The position numbers and the translations under genes were made by a program. DNA of 64,000 nucleotides from Kineosporia mesophila (lineage in GTDB: Bacteria; Actinomycetota; Actinomycetes; Actinomycetales; Kineosporiaceae), in assembly GCF_021129235.1 (NCBI RefSeq), contig NZ_JAJOMA010000019.1, positions 97,668-161,667 on the forward strand, in the 5' to 3' direction. The notes beneath the pieces were generated by a model that worked only from the letters and a program-made list of their open reading frames with translations, was not told the DNA's origin and searched no databases. Positions 16,814 through 26,439 of this stretch are shown piece by piece (position 1 is the stretch's first letter; every line of letters begins with the position of its first letter).

Positions 16814-19800
16814 AGGGTGACCGCGGTGGAACCCAGCAGCGCCTTCAGCTCACCCATCAGGGCCCCACTGATGGCGACCGAGTAGTTGGGCAGCTCCATC
16901 ACCGTCTCGCGCCGGTTGTGCGAGCGCAGACACAGATGGACGGGGGTGTCGCCGGGGTGGTTGGTGAGGATTTGGCGCATCTTCTCGGTCAGGTCGGGGA
17001 CGACCCGGTGGGTCGGGATCGAAAGGATGATCGGCGCGGTTCCGCCCGAGACGGTGGAGACGTCGAGGATCTTCATCTCCCTCCCCATCATCGAGAAGGC
17101 GCCCTCCCGGTCCTGGATGATGCCGGTGACCGACACCACCAGGTCTTCGGTGACCTCGGGGGCGATCGCCATCCAGGACTGGCCGAAGAACGACACCTCG
17201 ATGGCGGCGTCCTTGTCTTCGACCATCAGCTTGGCCCAGGGGTTTCCGCTCTTGGCCGAGACCCGGCGCTCGACCATGGTGACGAGGCCGGAGAGTGTGA
17301 CGTTGCCCTGCGGCGGGCCGTCCAGGTTGAGCAGCTCGGCGATCGACAGGTCGCGCTCGCGGGCCAGGATGCGCTCGGTGCCGTCGAGCGGGTGGCTGGA
17401 GACGTACAGGCCCAGCATGTCGCGCTCGATGGCAAGCAGTTCCTTACGGCCCCACTCGCTCTCGTCAATGTCGAGCTGGAGGCCGAAGGTCTCGTCGGGG
17501 CCGGTGTCGAGCGTGCCGAACAGGTCGTCCTGACCGATACCGGCAGCCCGCTTGACCCCCATGACCGCGTCCACGGCTGCTTCCGCGACCTTGACCAGAC
17601 CCTTACGGGTGTGACCGAGGGAGTCGAAAGCGCCTCCCCGGATGAGGGAATCGATCGCGCGCTTGTTGCAGGCAGGCAGGTCGATCTTGTCGAGGAAATC
17701 GGAGAACGAGGTGAAGGCGCCCTTCTCCGTCCGGGCCGCGACGATGGCCTCGATGACGTTGTCGCCGACGTTGCGGATGGCCCGCAGGCCGAAGCGCACG
17801 TTCTCGCCGACGGCGGTGAAGTCGGAGACCGATTCGTTGATGTCGGGCTGGAGGACCTTGATGCCGATCGAACGGGCGTCGGCCAGGTAGATGGCGGCCT
17901 TGTCCTTGCTGTCGTCGACCGAGGTCAGCAGGGCCGCGGCGTATTCGGCCGGGTAGTTGGCCTTGAGGTAGGCGGTCCAGTAGGCGACGAGCCCGTAGCC
18001 GGCGGTGTGCGACTTGTTGAAGGCGTAACCGGCGAACGGGAGCATGACGTCCCACAGCGCCTTGATCGCCTCGTCGCGGTAGCCGTTCGCCTTCATCCCG
18101 GTCTCGAAGGTGACGAACTCCTTCTCCAGGATCTCCTTCTTCTTCTTACCCATGGCCCGGCGCAGCAGGTCGGCCTGGCCCAGGGTGTAACCGGCCACGG
18201 CCCGGGCGGTCGCCATGATCTGCTCTTGGTAGACGAGCAGGTGAAAAGTGTTACCCAGGATCGGTTCCAGGACCTCTTCGAGGTCGGGGTGGATCGGGAC
18301 GACTTCCTGCTTACCGGTTTTCCGCAGCGCGTAGTTGGTGTGCGCGTTGGCGGCCATCGGGCCCGGCCGGTACAGCGCGAGCACGGCCGCGATGTCTTCG
18401 AACCGGGTCGGCTCCATCAGTTTCAGCAGCGAGCGCATGGGCCCGCCGTCGAGCTGGAACACGCCGAGGGTCTCGCCCCGGGCCAGGAGCTTGTACGTCT
18501 TCTCGTCGTCGAGGGGCATCGTCAGGGTGTCGAGCTTCACCCCGGTGTTGGTCTCGATGATCTTGATGGCATGGTCGATGATGCCGAGGTTCCGCAGACC
18601 GAGGAAGTCCATCTTCATCAGGCCCATTTCCTCGCACTGAGGATAGGAGAAGCCTGTGAGCAGCGTTCCGTCGGACGTGCGCTTGTGCATCGGTACCAGG
18701 TCGAGCAGCGGTGCGGAGGAAAGGATCACGGCCGCGGCGTGGACGCCGGTGCCCCGGATCAGGCCCTCAATGCCCAGACCGGTGTTGTAGATCCGCTTGA
18801 CCTCGGGGTCGGTCTCGATCAGGGTCCGGATCTCGCCGCCCTCGGCGTACCGGGCGTGGTTCTTGTCGAACAGGTCACCGAGCGGGACGCCCTTACCCAT
18901 GACGTCCGGCGGCATGGCCTTGGTGATGCGGTCACCCATGGAGAACGGGTAGCCCAGGATGCGGTTCGCGTCCTTCACCGCGGCCTTGGCCTTGATGGTG
19001 CCGAAAGTGTTCACCTGGGAGGTGTATTCGGCGCCGTACTTCTCGGTGACGTACTTGACCATCTTGTCGCGCTGACGGTCGTCGAAGTCGAGGTCGACAT
19101 CGGGAGGGCTGATGCGGTCGGGGTTGAGGAACCGCTCGAACAGCAGCTCGTGCTCCAGCGGGTCCAGCTCGGTGATGCGCGTGGCGTAGGCCACGATCGA
19201 GCCGGTGGCCGAACCACGGCCCGGCCCGACGGGGACGCCGGTGTCGCGGGCCTGGCGGCAGATGTCGGACACGATGAGGAAGTAGCTGGAGAACCCCATC
19301 GGACCGATGACCTTCATCTCGGTCTCGTACCGCTCGATCACGTTCTGCGGGATCGGGTCGCCGTAGCGCTTCTTCAGCCCGATCTCGACCTGCTGGCGCA
19401 GGTAAGACTCCTGGGTCTCCCCGGCCGGCACGTCGAACTGCGGCATCCGGTCGACGTAGGTGAAGACCTCGTCGTACGGGTCGACCATCTCGGCCACGAG
19501 CAGCGTGTTGTCGCAGGCCTGCGGCAACTCCCGGAAGAGCGAGCGCATCTCGTCGGAGGTCTTCAGGTAGTACCCGGCGCCGTTGAACTTGAAGCGGTTG
19601 GGGTCGTCCTTGTTCTTACCCACACCGATGCACAGCAGGCTGTCGTGCGCGTCCGCCTCGGACTCCAGCACGTAGTGCGAGTCGTTGGTGGCCAGCAGCG
19701 GGATGTCCAGGTGCTTGGCGAGCTTGAGCAGGTCGGCGCGGACCTCGTGCTCGATGTCGATGCCGTGGTCCATCAGCTCGAGGAAGTAGTTCTCCTTGCC

Positions 19801-20364
19801 GAGCATGTCCTGGTAGGCGGCGGCGACCTTGACCGCCTCGTCCCACTGCCCCAGCCGCAGGCGGGTCTGCACGGCGCCGGACGGGCAGCCGGTGGTGCCG
19901 ATGATGCCCTCGGCGTGCTGGGAGATGAGCTCCATGTCCATGCGGGGCTTACCGAAGAAGCCCTCGTAGCTGGCGACGGACGAGAGCCGGAAGAGGTTGC
20001 GCAGACCCTGGGCGTTCTTCGCCCACATCGTCATGTGGGTGTACTGACCACCACCCGAGACGTCTTTGCCGCCCTCGCCGCCGTCCGCGGTCGCCCCGCG
20101 CTGGCCGCCCTTGCCCCAGAAAACCTTGCGCTTGTGGTGACGCGATTCCGGGGCGACGTAGGCCTCGATGCCGATGATCGGCTTGACCGGGCCCTTCTTC
20201 GCCGTCTGGAAGAACTCGTAGGCACCGAACATGTTGCCGTGGTCACTCATAGCGATCGCGGGCGCGCCCTGCCGCTCGGCCTCGGCGAACAATTTCTTGT
20301 TCTTGGCCGCCCCGTCCAGCATGGAGTACTCGGTGTGCACATGCAGATGGACGAAGTCGCTCAC
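16810..20364 (-). CDS. dnaE: DNA polymerase III alpha subunit
   Basis: Replicative polymerase catalytic subunit, 1184 residues from the GTG at 20364. That start is chosen because AGGAG lies about 10 bases upstream and the protein then begins VSDFVHLHVHTEYS as in other DnaE proteins. N-terminal PHP domain (HLHVHTEYSMLDG, MSDHGN). Polymerase core: GPGRGSATGS, PDVDLDFDDRQR carrying the catalytic Asp pair at about residues 417-425, and the third catalytic Asp region near LDGGPMRSLL. Fingers: KSHTAGYGLVAYWTAYLKANYP. C-terminal HhH and OB (VTLSGLVTMVERRVSAKSGNPWAKLMVEDKD). Length fits DnaE1 of actinobacteria. Confidence 0.97.
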   Translation of the reverse strand: MSDFVHLHVHTEYSMLDGAAKNKKLFAEAERQGAPAIAMSDHGNMFGAYEFFQTAKKGPVKPIIGIEAYVAPESRHHKRKVFWGKGGQRGATADGGEGGKDVSGGGQYTHMTMWAKNAQGLRNLFRLSSVASYEGFFGKPRMDMELISQHAEGIIGTTGCPSGAVQTRLRLGQWDEAVKVAAAYQDMLGKENYFLELMDHGIDIEHEVRADLLKLAKHLDIPLLATNDSHYVLESEADAHDSLLCIGVGKNKDDPNRFKFNGAGYYLKTSDEMRSLFRELPQACDNTLLVAEMVDPYDEVFTYVDRMPQFDVPAGETQESYLRQQVEIGLKKRYGDPIPQNVIERYETEMKVIGPMGFSSYFLIVSDICRQARDTGVPVGPGRGSATGSIVAYATRITELDPLEHELLFERFLNPDRISPPDVDLDFDDRQRDKMVKYVTEKYGAEYTSQVNTFGTIKAKAAVKDANRILGYPFSMGDRITKAMPPDVMGKGVPLGDLFDKNHARYAEGGEIRTLIETDPEVKRIYNTGLGIEGLIRGTGVHAAAVILSSAPLLDLVPMHKRTSDGTLLTGFSYPQCEEMGLMKMDFLGLRNLGIIDHAIKIIETNTGVKLDTLTMPLDDEKTYKLLARGETLGVFQLDGGPMRSLLKLMEPTRFEDIAAVLALYRPGPMAANAHTNYALRKTGKQEVVPIHPDLEEVLEPILGNTFHLLVYQEQIMATARAVAGYTLGQADLLRRAMGKKKKEILEKEFVTFETGMKANGYRDEAIKALWDVMLPFAGYAFNKSHTAGYGLVAYWTAYLKANYPAEYAAALLTSVDDSKDKAAIYLADARSIGIKVLQPDINESVSDFTAVGENVRFGLRAIRNVGDNVIEAIVAARTEKGAFTSFSDFLDKIDLPACNKRAIDSLIRGGAFDSLGHTRKGLVKVAEAAVDAVMGVKRAAGIGQDDLFGTLDTGPDETFGLQLDIDESEWGRKELLAIERDMLGLYVSSHPLDGTERILARERDLSIAELLNLDGPPQGNVTLSGLVTMVERRVSAKSGNPWAKLMVEDKDAAIEVSFFGQSWMAIAPEVTEDLVVSVTGIIQDREGAFSMMGREMKILDVSTVSGGTAPIILSIPTHRVVPDLTEKMRQILTNHPGDTPVHLCLRSHNRRETVMELPNYSVAISGALMGELKALLGSTAVTL

Positions 20365-20577
20365 GGTGAGTAAGGCTCCTGCGCTCGATCGGGGGTTCAA
20401 CGGGGGCAAGTTTAGGCGCTCGGTACCGGCCCCCGAAGCAGATCCCCCGGCAAGTCGCCCCGATCCGACGGCTCCTGCCGATTTGCCCAGATCCGCAAAG
20501 TGTTGCGCCAGGCAACCACATGTGGCCTTATATGGGGACGTTCTACCTCTGGGTTCTGCTGGCGGAAGGAACTTCGC

Positions 20578-22554
20578 GTGCGCTCATCCCTCGGAAGGCC
20601 GAAAGTGGGCCTCACCGTAGCTGTGGCATCATCCCTGGCCCTGGTGGCGCTCAGCGCCCCGGCGGCTCTCGCCGATCAGGGCCCGCCCCGGGTCCCGGTC
20701 GACAACGCGCAGCCCGAGCTCGCCGGTGCCTCGGTCACCGGTACCGCGAAGGCCGACACCTCGATCGCGATCACCGTCCACCTGAAGAACCGCAACCAGG
20801 CGGCGCTGACCACCCTGATCGACGAGCTCTCCGACCCCACCAGCGCGAACTACGGCAAGTACCTGAGTGCTGCCCAGTTCACGTCGCGGTTCGGCCCGAC
20901 GGCCGCCTCGGTGAAGAAGGTCGAGAACTTCCTCGACGACAGCGGCCTCACCGTCACCGGGGTCGCCGAGAACTCCGCCTACATCGAGGCCAAAGGCCCG
21001 GTGTCGAAGGTGCAGAAGGCTTTTGACACCACGCTGAAGACCTACAAGAAGGAGAAGGTCAAGTTCCGGGCGGCCTCGACGAAGCCGTCGATGCCCTCGG
21101 ACCTGCAGAACGTGGTGCTCGGTGTGTCCGGGCTGGCCAGCGTCTCCGACCTGATGAAGCCGGCGAGCACGTCCACCGCGCCGCCCTCCGACGCGTTCGT
21201 CAACGCCACTCCGTGCTCCAGCTACTACGGCCAGAAGACGGCGAGCACGCTGCCCTCGGCCTACGGCAAGAAGCAGCCCTACGCCCCCTGCGGCTACGTG
21301 CCCGACCAGCTCCAGGGCGCCTACGGGGTCGACTCGTCCATTGCGAAAGGCCTGAACGGCAAGGGTGTCACGGTGGCGATCACCGATGCCTACGCCTCCC
21401 CCACGGCCCGCAGCGACGCCAACACCTACGCCACCCGGCACGGTCAGAAGGCCCTGACCAAGAGCCAGTACACCGAGGTCTTGCCGAGCTCCTACCGCTA
21501 CGGCTACGACGACGCGGTGAACGGCGACCAGTGCGGTGAGCAGGGCTGGTACGGCGAGCAGACGCTCGACATCGAGGCCGTGCACGCGACGGCGCCCGGC
21601 GCGAACATCAAGTACGTCGCCTCCCCCTCGTGCGACAACACCGACTTCGTCAAGACGCTGATCAAGGTGGTCTCCGGGCACCTGGCCGACATCGTGACGA
21701 ACTCCTGGGGCGGCGTCGACGAGAGCAACGGCTCCGACCTGCTGGACCAGGTCTACGAGGCGACCTTCGAGCAGGCCGCGGCCCAGGGCATCGGGTTCTA
21801 CTTCTCCTCCGGCGACTCCGGTGACGGTGCCTCCGGCAACGACGGCACCCCCACCACCCAGGCCCCGGCCAACAGCCCGTACGTGACCGCCGTGGGCGGT
21901 ACCTCGCTGGCGGTGAACAAGAGGGACAACCGCAGCTGGGAGACCGGCTGGAGCACGGCCCGCTCGGCCCTCAGCGCGGACGGCAAGAGCTGGGACCCGA
22001 CTCCCCCGGGCACCTACCAGTACGGGGCCGGCGGCGGCACCAGCCGGGTCTTCGCCCAGCCCAAGTACCAGAAGGGCGTCGTGCCCAAGGATCTCGCGAC
22101 CCGCTACTCCTCGACCCCGGCCCGGGTGGTGCCCGACGTGTCCGCCCTCGGCGACCCGAACACCGGCATGCTGGTCGGCCAGACCCAGACCTTCCCCGAC
22201 GGCACGGTCAAGTACAGCGAGTACCGGATCGGCGGAACCTCGCTGGCCAGCCCGCTGTTCGCCGGTGTCATGGCGATCGCCGACCAGGCTGCGGGCAGGC
22301 CCCACGGCTTCGCCAACCCCGCCCTCTACCGGCTCTACGGCTCCCGGGCCCTGTACGACCCGAAGCCCAAGAGCGACCTGGGCGTCGTCCGGAACGACTA
22401 CGTGAACGGCGTGGACGCCACGGACGGCACCACGATCACCCTGCGCAGCATCGACGTCACCACCGGCACGATCCTGCGGACCCGCCGCGGCTACGACGAC
22501 ATCACCGGAATCGGCTCCCCGAACGGCACTTCCTTCATCAGGCGCCTGTCCTGA
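20578..22554 (+). CDS. Secreted S53-family peptidase (sedolisin/kumamolisin type)
   Basis: 658 residues from GTG 20578, which follows GGAAGGA at a good distance; the 26 upstream codons lack signal character. Sec signal peptide ends near APAALAD. A pro-kumamolisin activation domain (about 40-210: VTGTAKADTSIAITVHLKNRN, LSAAQFTSRFGPT) precedes the catalytic domain. The catalytic acids are in EQTLDIEA (E327, D331), an oxyanion Asp candidate in NSWGGVDES, and the nucleophile Ser555 in GGTSLASPLFAG; the usual SGTS reads GGTS. Acid-acting extracellular endopeptidase by family. A strong hairpin follows the stop. Confidence 0.9.
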   Translation: MRSSLGRPKVGLTVAVASSLALVALSAPAALADQGPPRVPVDNAQPELAGASVTGTAKADTSIAITVHLKNRNQAALTTLIDELSDPTSANYGKYLSAAQFTSRFGPTAASVKKVENFLDDSGLTVTGVAENSAYIEAKGPVSKVQKAFDTTLKTYKKEKVKFRAASTKPSMPSDLQNVVLGVSGLASVSDLMKPASTSTAPPSDAFVNATPCSSYYGQKTASTLPSAYGKKQPYAPCGYVPDQLQGAYGVDSSIAKGLNGKGVTVAITDAYASPTARSDANTYATRHGQKALTKSQYTEVLPSSYRYGYDDAVNGDQCGEQGWYGEQTLDIEAVHATAPGANIKYVASPSCDNTDFVKTLIKVVSGHLADIVTNSWGGVDESNGSDLLDQVYEATFEQAAAQGIGFYFSSGDSGDGASGNDGTPTTQAPANSPYVTAVGGTSLAVNKRDNRSWETGWSTARSALSADGKSWDPTPPGTYQYGAGGGTSRVFAQPKYQKGVVPKDLATRYSSTPARVVPDVSALGDPNTGMLVGQTQTFPDGTVKYSEYRIGGTSLASPLFAGVMAIADQAAGRPHGFANPALYRLYGSRALYDPKPKSDLGVVRNDYVNGVDATDGTTITLRSIDVTTGTILRTRRGYDDITGIGSPNGTSFIRRLS

Positions 22555-22559
22555 GGAAT

Positions 22560-22593
22560 CGGGTGGCGTCTCCCTCCGGGGAGGCGCCACCCG
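22560..22593 (+). terminator. Hairpin terminator after the S53 peptidase
   Basis: Stem CGGGTGGCG...CGCCACCCG with an inner CTCC/GGAG pairing, starting 6 bases after the stop codon. No U-tract, as usual for high-GC actinobacteria. Confidence 0.75.
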
Positions 22594-22599
22594 GTAGCT

Positions 22600-22850
22600 C
22601 GTGCCGACCCGCTCCGGCCTCGTCGACGTGAACAGCAGCGATGTGATCGCCGGGGGCGAGTCGGTCGATGTCGGGCCGTGGTTCACCACTCAGGCCGCGG
22701 TCTGGAAGGACGGGGTGCCGAACACCGGTTCCTGCAGTTCGGGACAACAGAGGACGACGTGGTCATCGGCGCGGGTTGGCAGACCACCGAGTTCGACCGA
22801 AACGATCCCGTTCCGGTCACCTGGACCTGCTCCCGAGACCGGCGCGACCG
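22600..22850 (+). pseudogene. Unrecognised broken coding fragment
   Basis: Translating 22601 onward gives SGLVDVNSSDVIAGGESVDV and TTQAAVWKDGVP. After a frame change near 22730, FGTTEDDVVIGAGWQTTEFD continues. The pieces have the composition of a real secreted protein (HAF-like repeat style) but no intact frame. It may be a relic; the reading is tentative. Confidence 0.3.
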
Positions 22851-22852
22851 TG

Positions 22853-23248
22853 TCAGTGACACTCCTCGAAGGTCAGGGCGAAGGACGACCGGGACGGTCC
22901 GGTGCAGACCTGCGTCTCCACCTCTCCTGAACCGAGACGGTCTTTCGTGCTGTCGGTCTGAACCTGGATCCCGCCGGACTCCAGATTCCGGAACACCTGC
23001 GTGATCGGATCGCCCTCGGTGGTCGGATAGGTCACCTCGAGGGTGGCCGGATCTCCCGCGGTCACGGCGTCGAGGAAGCAGGCGGCGCCCCGGTCGCTCA
23101 GCCGCGCGCCCTGATCCAGCACTTCCGTGCCGCAGTCGGTCGCGGCGGAGGTCTCGGCCGCGGCCGTCACGATGTCGACCGTCTCCGGTTCACCGCATCC
23201 GGCGAGGACGACGAGCAGCCCGATCCCCACAACCATTGCGCGCCGCAT
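22853..23248 (-). CDS. Small lipoprotein of unknown function
   Basis: 131 residues from the ATG at 23248, preceded by GGAGG. Signal peptide MRRAMVVGIGLLVVLAGCG with lipobox LAGC, so it is anchored to the outer membrane face. The mature part has four further Cys residues (ATDCGT, AACFLD, TQVCTG and EECH at the C-terminus), possibly two disulfides. ACFLDAVTAGDPATLEVTYPT resembles DUF4362-type lipoprotein segments; function unknown. Confidence 0.75.
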   Translation of the reverse strand: MRRAMVVGIGLLVVLAGCGEPETVDIVTAAAETSAATDCGTEVLDQGARLSDRGAACFLDAVTAGDPATLEVTYPTTEGDPITQVFRNLESGGIQVQTDSTKDRLGSGEVETQVCTGPSRSSFALTFEECH

Positions 23249-23388
23249 GCGTCCTCCATCTGTGAGCCCCGGACTTCTTTTACACCCTTTGGACGCAGCC
23301 CGGGAGTTCTGGTTGCCGAGATCCGGATCGCCCTGGAGTCGTTGCGCGCGGTTCTGCGAGTCCTGGCGGTGCTGCGGTATCTCGACCG

Positions 23389-24510
23389 TCAGGGATGAAC
23401 GGACAGGAAGAGCCACGCCCCCAGCAGCACCAGGTGGACGAAACCCTGCAGCGCGTAGGCCCGGCCCTGCACCACGGTGAACACCGTGACCACGATGGTG
23501 AGGACGAACAGCACCATCTGGATCGGTTCGAGACCCAGTTCCAGCGGCCCGGACAGCCAGATCATCGCCAGCGCGACGGCCGGGATGGTCAGGCCGATCG
23601 ACGCCATCGCCGAACCGTAGGCCAGGTTCAGGCTGAGTTGTACCCGGTCGCGGGCGGCGTTGCGGGTGGCGGCAATCGACTCCGGGGCGAGCACGAACAG
23701 TGCGATGACCACCCCGACAACGGTGTACGGGAGCCCTAGGTCGGCAACGACGTCCTCAATCGTGGGTGAGAGCAGTTTGGCCAGCCCGACCACCGACACC
23801 AGCGAGACGATCAGCAGGCCGAGGCTGGTCCACGCCGCACGCGCCGGGGGCGGGTCGGCGTGGCCGTCGCCGTCCAGGTCGAGCAGACCGGTGGCCCGGC
23901 CGGTGTCGTCGCTGGAGACCGGCAGGAAGAAGTCGCGGTGGCGGATGGTCTGGGTGAAGACGAACGCGCCGTACAGAGCCAGGGAAGCGACCGCGGCGAA
24001 GGCCAGCTGGGACGGCGAATACTCGCGGCCGGCGGCCGACGTGGTGAAACTGGGCAGGACCAGGGCCACTCCGGCCAGGGTGACGACGGTGGTCACGGCG
24101 GATCCGGTGCCCGAGGCGTTGAAGCTGACAATGTTGTGCTTGCGCGCGCCGACCACCAGGGAGAGGCCGACAATGCCGTTGAACGTGATCATGACGGCGG
24201 CGAACACGGTGTCGCGGGCGTAGGTGCTGGCGCCCTTCCCTCCCCCGGTCATCAGCAGCACGATCAGCGCGACCTCGATGACGGTGACGGCCACGGCGAG
24301 GATCAGGGACCCGAACGGCTCTCCCACCTTGTGCGCCACCACCTCGGCATGGTGCACCGCGGCGACGATCGAGCCGATCAGCGCCACCGTCACCAGGGTG
24401 AGGGCGGGCCAGTCGTCGTGCCAGAACCAGGTCAGGCACAGCACCAGCAGGGCCAGGAGCGGCGTCAACAGCGGCCACTGCACACGCTCACGGATGGTCA
24501 CGGCGCTCAT
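23389..24510 (-). CDS. CaCA-family calcium/cation:proton exchanger (ChaA-like)
   Basis: 373 residues with about 11 membrane segments and two related halves. Alpha-repeat 1: VGEPFGSLILAVAVTVIEVAL, with the acidic residues typical of H+/Ca2+ antiporters. Alpha-repeat 2: LFVLAPESIAATRNA. Between them a hydrophilic loop has DLDGDGHADPPPARA, a D-x-D-x-D Ca-binding-like run that might sense calcium (inference). It should exchange Ca2+, or Na+/K+, for H+ across the membrane. Monocistronic in appearance. Confidence 0.88.
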   Translation of the reverse strand: MSAVTIRERVQWPLLTPLLALLVLCLTWFWHDDWPALTLVTVALIGSIVAAVHHAEVVAHKVGEPFGSLILAVAVTVIEVALIVLLMTGGGKGASTYARDTVFAAVMITFNGIVGLSLVVGARKHNIVSFNASGTGSAVTTVVTLAGVALVLPSFTTSAAGREYSPSQLAFAAVASLALYGAFVFTQTIRHRDFFLPVSSDDTGRATGLLDLDGDGHADPPPARAAWTSLGLLIVSLVSVVGLAKLLSPTIEDVVADLGLPYTVVGVVIALFVLAPESIAATRNAARDRVQLSLNLAYGSAMASIGLTIPAVALAMIWLSGPLELGLEPIQMVLFVLTIVVTVFTVVQGRAYALQGFVHLVLLGAWLFLSVHP

Positions 24511-24540
24511 CCGGCCAACCTACCGAGTCGAGGCGATCGC

Positions 24541-24770
24541 CTCGACGGGCACCGCATCCAGATCGACGATTTCCTGCGCTTGAGCGTCTCCGAGATCACC
24601 CGTCCGGGGTCAACCCAGGACGACACGTCTGAACTCGCCCACATCATCGCCGCACTCCTGGGCGAGCAGGAACCGGTCGACGAACTCGACCGCCGACTCG
24701 ACGAGATGAGCGAGACGCACCGGGAGGTCGTCCTGTCATTCTCCGTGCAGTTCGCCGAACACCAGACCGA
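24541..24770 (+). pseudogene. Unrecognised coding-like fragment
   Basis: The + frame reads IQIDDFLRLSVSEITRP, DDTSELAHIIAALLGEQEPV and LDEMSETHREVVLSFSVQF, which looks like true protein but has no start or clear family, and runs into the antisense of the lectin fragment. Likely a relic. Confidence 0.25.
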
Positions 24771-25124
24771 TCAGCCGAACGTCCAGATGTGGTCGTCCTT
24801 CGCCGAGCAGGCGAAGAGGGTCAGCTTCAGGTCGGCGACCTGGTTGTCGACGCCGTAGGGGTTGGAAACGTTCAGGCACATGCCGGTCTTCACGTGCACC
24901 AGGAAGAATCCGTTGCCCTGGGCCTGCTTCCGGAACATCTGGTTGTCCTGGTTCCCGGGCAGGCACCCGTGGGTGTTGACGACGGTGCCCGACTTCACGC
25001 TGCCCGAACCGTTGACGTCGAGGCACCAGCCCGACGCGACGTTGCGCAGCAGGAAGGTGCCGTCGGCCGCAGCGACGGTCTGGAACTGCTGGTTGTCGGA
25101 AGCGCCCGGGACACAGGTGTTCGG
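24771..25124 (-). pseudogene. Ricin-type beta-trefoil lectin, C-terminal fragment
   Basis: About 115 residues of a ricin B-like (CBM13) domain: CVPGASDNQQF, GTFLLRNVASGWCLDVNGSG, NTHGCLPGNQDNQMF and KTGMCLNVSNP, each with the Q-x-[WF]/C-L-D-V pattern of the trefoil, ending DDHIWTFG. The N-terminal part, with any signal peptide and catalytic module, is missing: at about 25118-25126 the sequence becomes the antisense of an aldo/keto reductase. Such domains normally bind glycans on secreted enzymes. Confidence 0.7.
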
Positions 25125-25792
25125 TGTCACCGAGGAGATCCTGGCCGAGGCGCTGCACCCGTACCCGGAGCATCTGCTGATCTCCACGAAAATTGGCCAG
25201 GTTCAGACCCGTCCGCGAGAATGGGTGGCCCTCGGTCGTCCCGAATTCCTGCGTCACCAGTGCGAGGCCAGTCTGCGGCGCCTGAAGGTGGAGCGGATCG
25301 ACCTGCTCAGCCTGCACCGGGTGGACCCCACGGTTCCGCTCGAGGATCAGGTCGGCGAACTGAAAATGCTTCAGGACGAGGGAAAGATCGGCGCGATCGG
25401 GCTCTCCGAGGTCGACGTGGACCAGATCGAGCAGGCCCGCGCGATCGTCGAGATCGCGAGCGTGCAGAACATCTACAACCTCACCGTGCGGAACTGGGAC
25501 CCGGTGCTGGACCACTGCACGCGCGAGCGCATCGCCTTCACGGCCTGGTACCCCATCCTGAGCGGGAACCTGGCCGGTGCCGAGGGCCTCGTCCGCGACA
25601 TCGCCGCAGCCCACGGTGCCCCAGATCGCGCTGGCCTGGTTGCTGGCCCGCTCGGACGTGATGGTGCCGATTCCCGGAACGGGATCGATCGATCATCTGG
25701 AGGAGAACGTCGCGGCCGCGCAGATCACGCTGAGCCCGCAGGAGTACACCGCGCTTCTCGAATCGCCCGTGTCCGCGGCCGTCCCGTCGTAG
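25122..25792 (+). pseudogene. Aldo/keto reductase fragment, truncated and frameshifted
   Basis: From about 25122 the + strand reads VTEEILAEALHPYPEHLLISTKIG, then IDLLSLHRVDP, AIGLSEVDVDQIEQAR and VQNIYNLTVRNWD, a standard aldo/keto reductase. The N-terminus with catalytic Asp/Tyr is missing. Near 25615-25620 the frame shifts, and [24 protein letters not shown] continues in another frame to the stop at 25792. This one keeps the catalytic LHR, unlike the intact paralogue at 11581. Confidence 0.8.
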
Positions 25793-26105
25793 CCCTCGTT
25801 CAGCAGCGGATCGGCCCGGGAACAGGCCTTGCTCTACCCGAAACCCTGCACTTGTTCACGGGGCAACGGGCCCTGGTCAGGATTGAGGACGGGTCGGTCG
25901 GACTGGACCCGCCGCCTCCTGACTGACAGGTCCTCATCAGGCAAGGCTGGATTCTTCCGCTGTGTCCTGGCCGGCTGACGAAGAACCACTACTGGTTGGA
26001 CGCGTGTCGGCCGACTGGCGATCTTTCTGGCTGACATCTTGGTGGCTGTTCTGCAGGGGCCAACGCTACAACCACCCAGAGGACACGTGCGCATACTGGA
26101 CCGGC
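25793..26105. other. Gap without a supported gene
   Basis: Only short overlapping frames; one ends LHLFTGQRALVRIEDGS, which looks coding-like but is not recognised. Part of the decay zone. Confidence 0.4.
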
Positions 26106-26290
26106 TTCACGCGATGATCGAACCGCGAAAGAAAGCCCTCGCAGGATCGGTGGAGATTTACTGGCGTCAGGGCCGGGTCTTCGTCGAGACCGGAGCCAAA
26201 ACCAAGGCGGGGTTCTGGCTGGCCGTCCATGGGGTCGAAGTTCCCGTGGGAGGGTCTGAACGCGACCAACTGCTCAGGGCTCCACCCCAG
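26106..26290 (+). pseudogene. Unrecognised gene fragment
   Basis: ALAGSVEIYWRQGRVFVET and KTKAGFWLAVHGVEVPVGG form a coherent beta-rich stretch with plausible codon use, open only to about 26275 before character is lost. Family not recognised. Confidence 0.25.
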
Positions 26291-26439
26291 CAACGTCAGC
26301 ATGGCCGCCAGCGACGTCGAAGGCGGTACGCGGATCCACGCTCTGGGATCCGCACCGCGGCAGGCGGCTCATCCAGTACCAGGAGAGCCGGCGAACTACG
26401 CCCAAAACTCTTCCCCTCGTCGAAGCCAGCGAGCCCGAT

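Noticed and set aside
16918..20373. A 1151-codon open frame on the + strand
   Set aside because: It is the antisense of dnaE; high GC and codon bias keep the opposite frame open. Its translation is low-complexity with no domains.
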